64,000 nt of DNA from Pseudochrobactrum asaccharolyticum (GTDB lineage Bacteria > Pseudomonadota > Alphaproteobacteria > Rhizobiales > Rhizobiaceae). Location of the stretch: assembly GCF_003314995.1 (NCBI RefSeq), contig NZ_QNRH01000002.1, forward strand, positions 372,001-436,000, in the 5' to 3' direction. Both the position numbers and the translations under genes were made by a program. Under the pieces are notes generated by a model. The model had not been told where the DNA came from and did no database searches. It saw only the letters and a program-made list of their open reading frames with translations. This document shows, in pieces, positions 63,026 to 64,000 of this stretch (position 1 is its first letter; each line of letters opens with the position of its first letter).

Positions 63026-64000
63026 TCAGCGCGGCGTCACCTTCATCAGCAGGCCGTTTTTAGGCTGAGTGGTCAGTTTTTGTACCGGCCACGGCTTCGC
63101 ATCGCCCACCATATCAAAACGATGTTTTGACAGCAGAACCGCCAGAGCAATCACTGCCTCCTGCATGGCAAAACTGCCGCCGATACACACACGCGGCCCC
63201 GCACCGAATGGCAGATACTGAAAACGGTCGATTTTATCGCGGTTTTGCGGATGGAACCGCGCCGGAATAAAAGCCTCCGGATTGTCCCAATATTTCCGGT
63301 GCCGGTGGATTGTCCAAGGCATCACAATAACCGCTGTACCTGCCCGAATGTTAAGATCACCGAATTGGTCATCCGCAAGCGCCTCACGATTGATTGAAGG
63401 TGCAGGCGGGTAAAGCCGCATCGCTTCCTCGAAAGCAGCGCGGGTTAACGGTAGTTTTTCCAGCCATTGGTGTGGCGGTAAATCCCTGCCCTCGCCTGCC
63501 ATAAATGCATCGATTTCAGCTTCAACAATCGCGCGTTCCGATGGTGCTTGCGCCAGCAGATAGAGTGTCCAGCCAAGGGCACGGGCAGTCGTTTCATGCC
63601 CTGCACCGATAAAAGTAATCAGATTATCCTCAATCTCGTCGCGCGACAGACCATCCGGCTTGTCCGGTGAGGTTTCTGCTTGCAATAGCAGCGTCAGAAA
63701 ATCATTCGGCACCCTCTCGCCGCGATCCATCCGGTCTTTGCGCAGCTGAATGGTCTGCGCAACTATCGAGCGGAAAAAGCCGAGTGAGCGACGACCACGC
63801 AATTGTGTCAGGCGTGGCAGCCAATCCGGCGCGCCAAGCAGATCAAACGGATCGACCCGTCCCATGGTTTCAAACAGGCGGTCTGTCTGGCGGGCGAACT
63901 CCTTCGGATCACCAGCAATCTCGCCGGAGAACAAGGTCTCCGCCAGAATATCATAGGTCAGCAGGGTCATATCCCGCGACACATCCGTCACAGTTCCGGC
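63026..64000 (-). CDS. Cytochrome P450 (5' end outside window)
   Basis: At least 324 residues of the C-terminal part are present; the frame is open to the right edge. The I-helix oxygen motif is GAGHETTARALGW, the K-helix ExxR is in AFEEAMRLYPPAP, and the heme-binding Cys lies in FGAGPRVCIGGSFAMQEA. No membrane anchor can be judged because the N-terminus is missing. Type is that of fatty-acid or xenobiotic-oxidising bacterial P450s; the substrate is unknown. It is convergent with the frm operon; a 50-bp spacer contains GCGCTGAAACTCAGCGC, a short stem. Confidence 0.9.
   Translation of the reverse strand, partial: AGTVTDVSRDMTLLTYDILAETLFSGEIAGDPKEFARQTDRLFETMGRVDPFDLLGAPDWLPRLTQLRGRRSLGFFRSIVAQTIQLRKDRMDRGERVPNDFLTLLLQAETSPDKPDGLSRDEIEDNLITFIGAGHETTARALGWTLYLLAQAPSERAIVEAEIDAFMAGEGRDLPPHQWLEKLPLTRAAFEEAMRLYPPAPSINREALADDQFGDLNIRAGTAVIVMPWTIHRHRKYWDNPEAFIPARFHPQNRDKIDRFQYLPFGAGPRVCIGGSFAMQEAVIALAVLLSKHRFDMVGDAKPWPVQKLTTQPKNGLLMKVTPR

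Noticed and set aside
1-64000. A novel defence, toxin-antitoxin, secretion or biosynthetic system
   Set aside because: Nearly every gene belongs to a known conserved family in a conserved neighbourhood. No cluster of unknown genes, no integrase or phage genes and no compositional island were seen.

Overview
The window is a gene-dense stretch of chromosome from an alphaproteobacterium of the Hyphomicrobiales, most likely the Brucella/Ochrobactrum/Pseudochrobactrum group. The placement rests on gene content and order: a BA14K-family protein; DUF2849, DUF934 and DUF1150 proteins beside cysG/cysI, cysH and hsp20; mutS / malic enzyme / glnD / murJ / trpS / usp / nfuA in series; ActS-ActR; MmcB; and OlsB. 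It also rests on about 105-bp palindromic repeats that resemble the Bru-RS elements of Brucella. Base composition is moderate and uniform apart from one AT-rich intergenic patch near 26.5-26.8 kb. I see no tRNA, rRNA, CRISPR array, prophage, transposase or integrase.

Layout. 1-3626: metH (minus strand, 3' end outside the window) with a palindromic operator upstream. 3.9-5.8 kb: BA14K protein, a small membrane protein, a Dabb protein and a 2Fe-2S ferredoxin. 5.8-10.7 kb: assimilatory sulfate/sulfite reduction on the minus strand (cysG, DUF2849, cysI, cysH, DUF934). 10.8-15.3 kb: minus-strand housekeeping genes (yraN, rsmI, hemW, rdgB, a VOC protein, rph). 15.5-18.1 kb: hrcA, grpE and a TRIC-like channel. 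18.2-24.1 kb: adenosine kinase, EI24 membrane protein, Asp/Glu racemase-like protein, nth, DUF2244, ribokinase and nucleoside hydrolase. 24.2-26.4 kb: hsp20-DUF1150, a Nudix gene broken by a repeat insertion, and ptsN. 26.9-30.4 kb: hpf, lptB, lptA, lptC. 30.7-38.3 kb: sppA, ihfB, a LapA-like protein, an ornithine cyclodeaminase-family gene, two RNA methyltransferases, lspA, olsB and a VOC protein. 38.3-53.2 kb: mutS, malic enzyme, glnD, murJ, trpS, a methyltransferase, usp, a zinc-free alcohol dehydrogenase-like protein and nfuA. 53.4-59.5 kb: L,D-transpeptidase, mmcB, actR, actS, hrpB. 59.6-63.0 kb: a formaldehyde-detoxification operon (frmR, frmA, GNAT, DUF1345, fghA), followed by a cytochrome P450 that runs off the right edge.

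Functional groupings: siroheme synthesis (CysG) supplies sulfite reductase (CysI), which takes sulfite from the APS reductase CysH. FrmA and FghA act in sequence on the glutathione adduct of formaldehyde under FrmR. LptA/B/C are parts of the LPS exporter. Nucleoside hydrolase and ribokinase can together salvage ribose. ActS-ActR is a redox two-component pair.

I did not find a previously undescribed multi-gene system; most of the window is conserved housekeeping DNA. The most informative non-routine signals are the repeats. One 105-bp copy sits inside the catalytic Nudix box of a gene with what looks like a TA target duplication, and that gene is hit again at its 3' end by a second copy. Other copies lie inside the cys operon and supply the ihfB stop codon. 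Further signals are a FrmR-type operator inside its promoter spacer, a palindrome upstream of metH, a C14 tract behind hpf, and several perfect intergenic palindromes.
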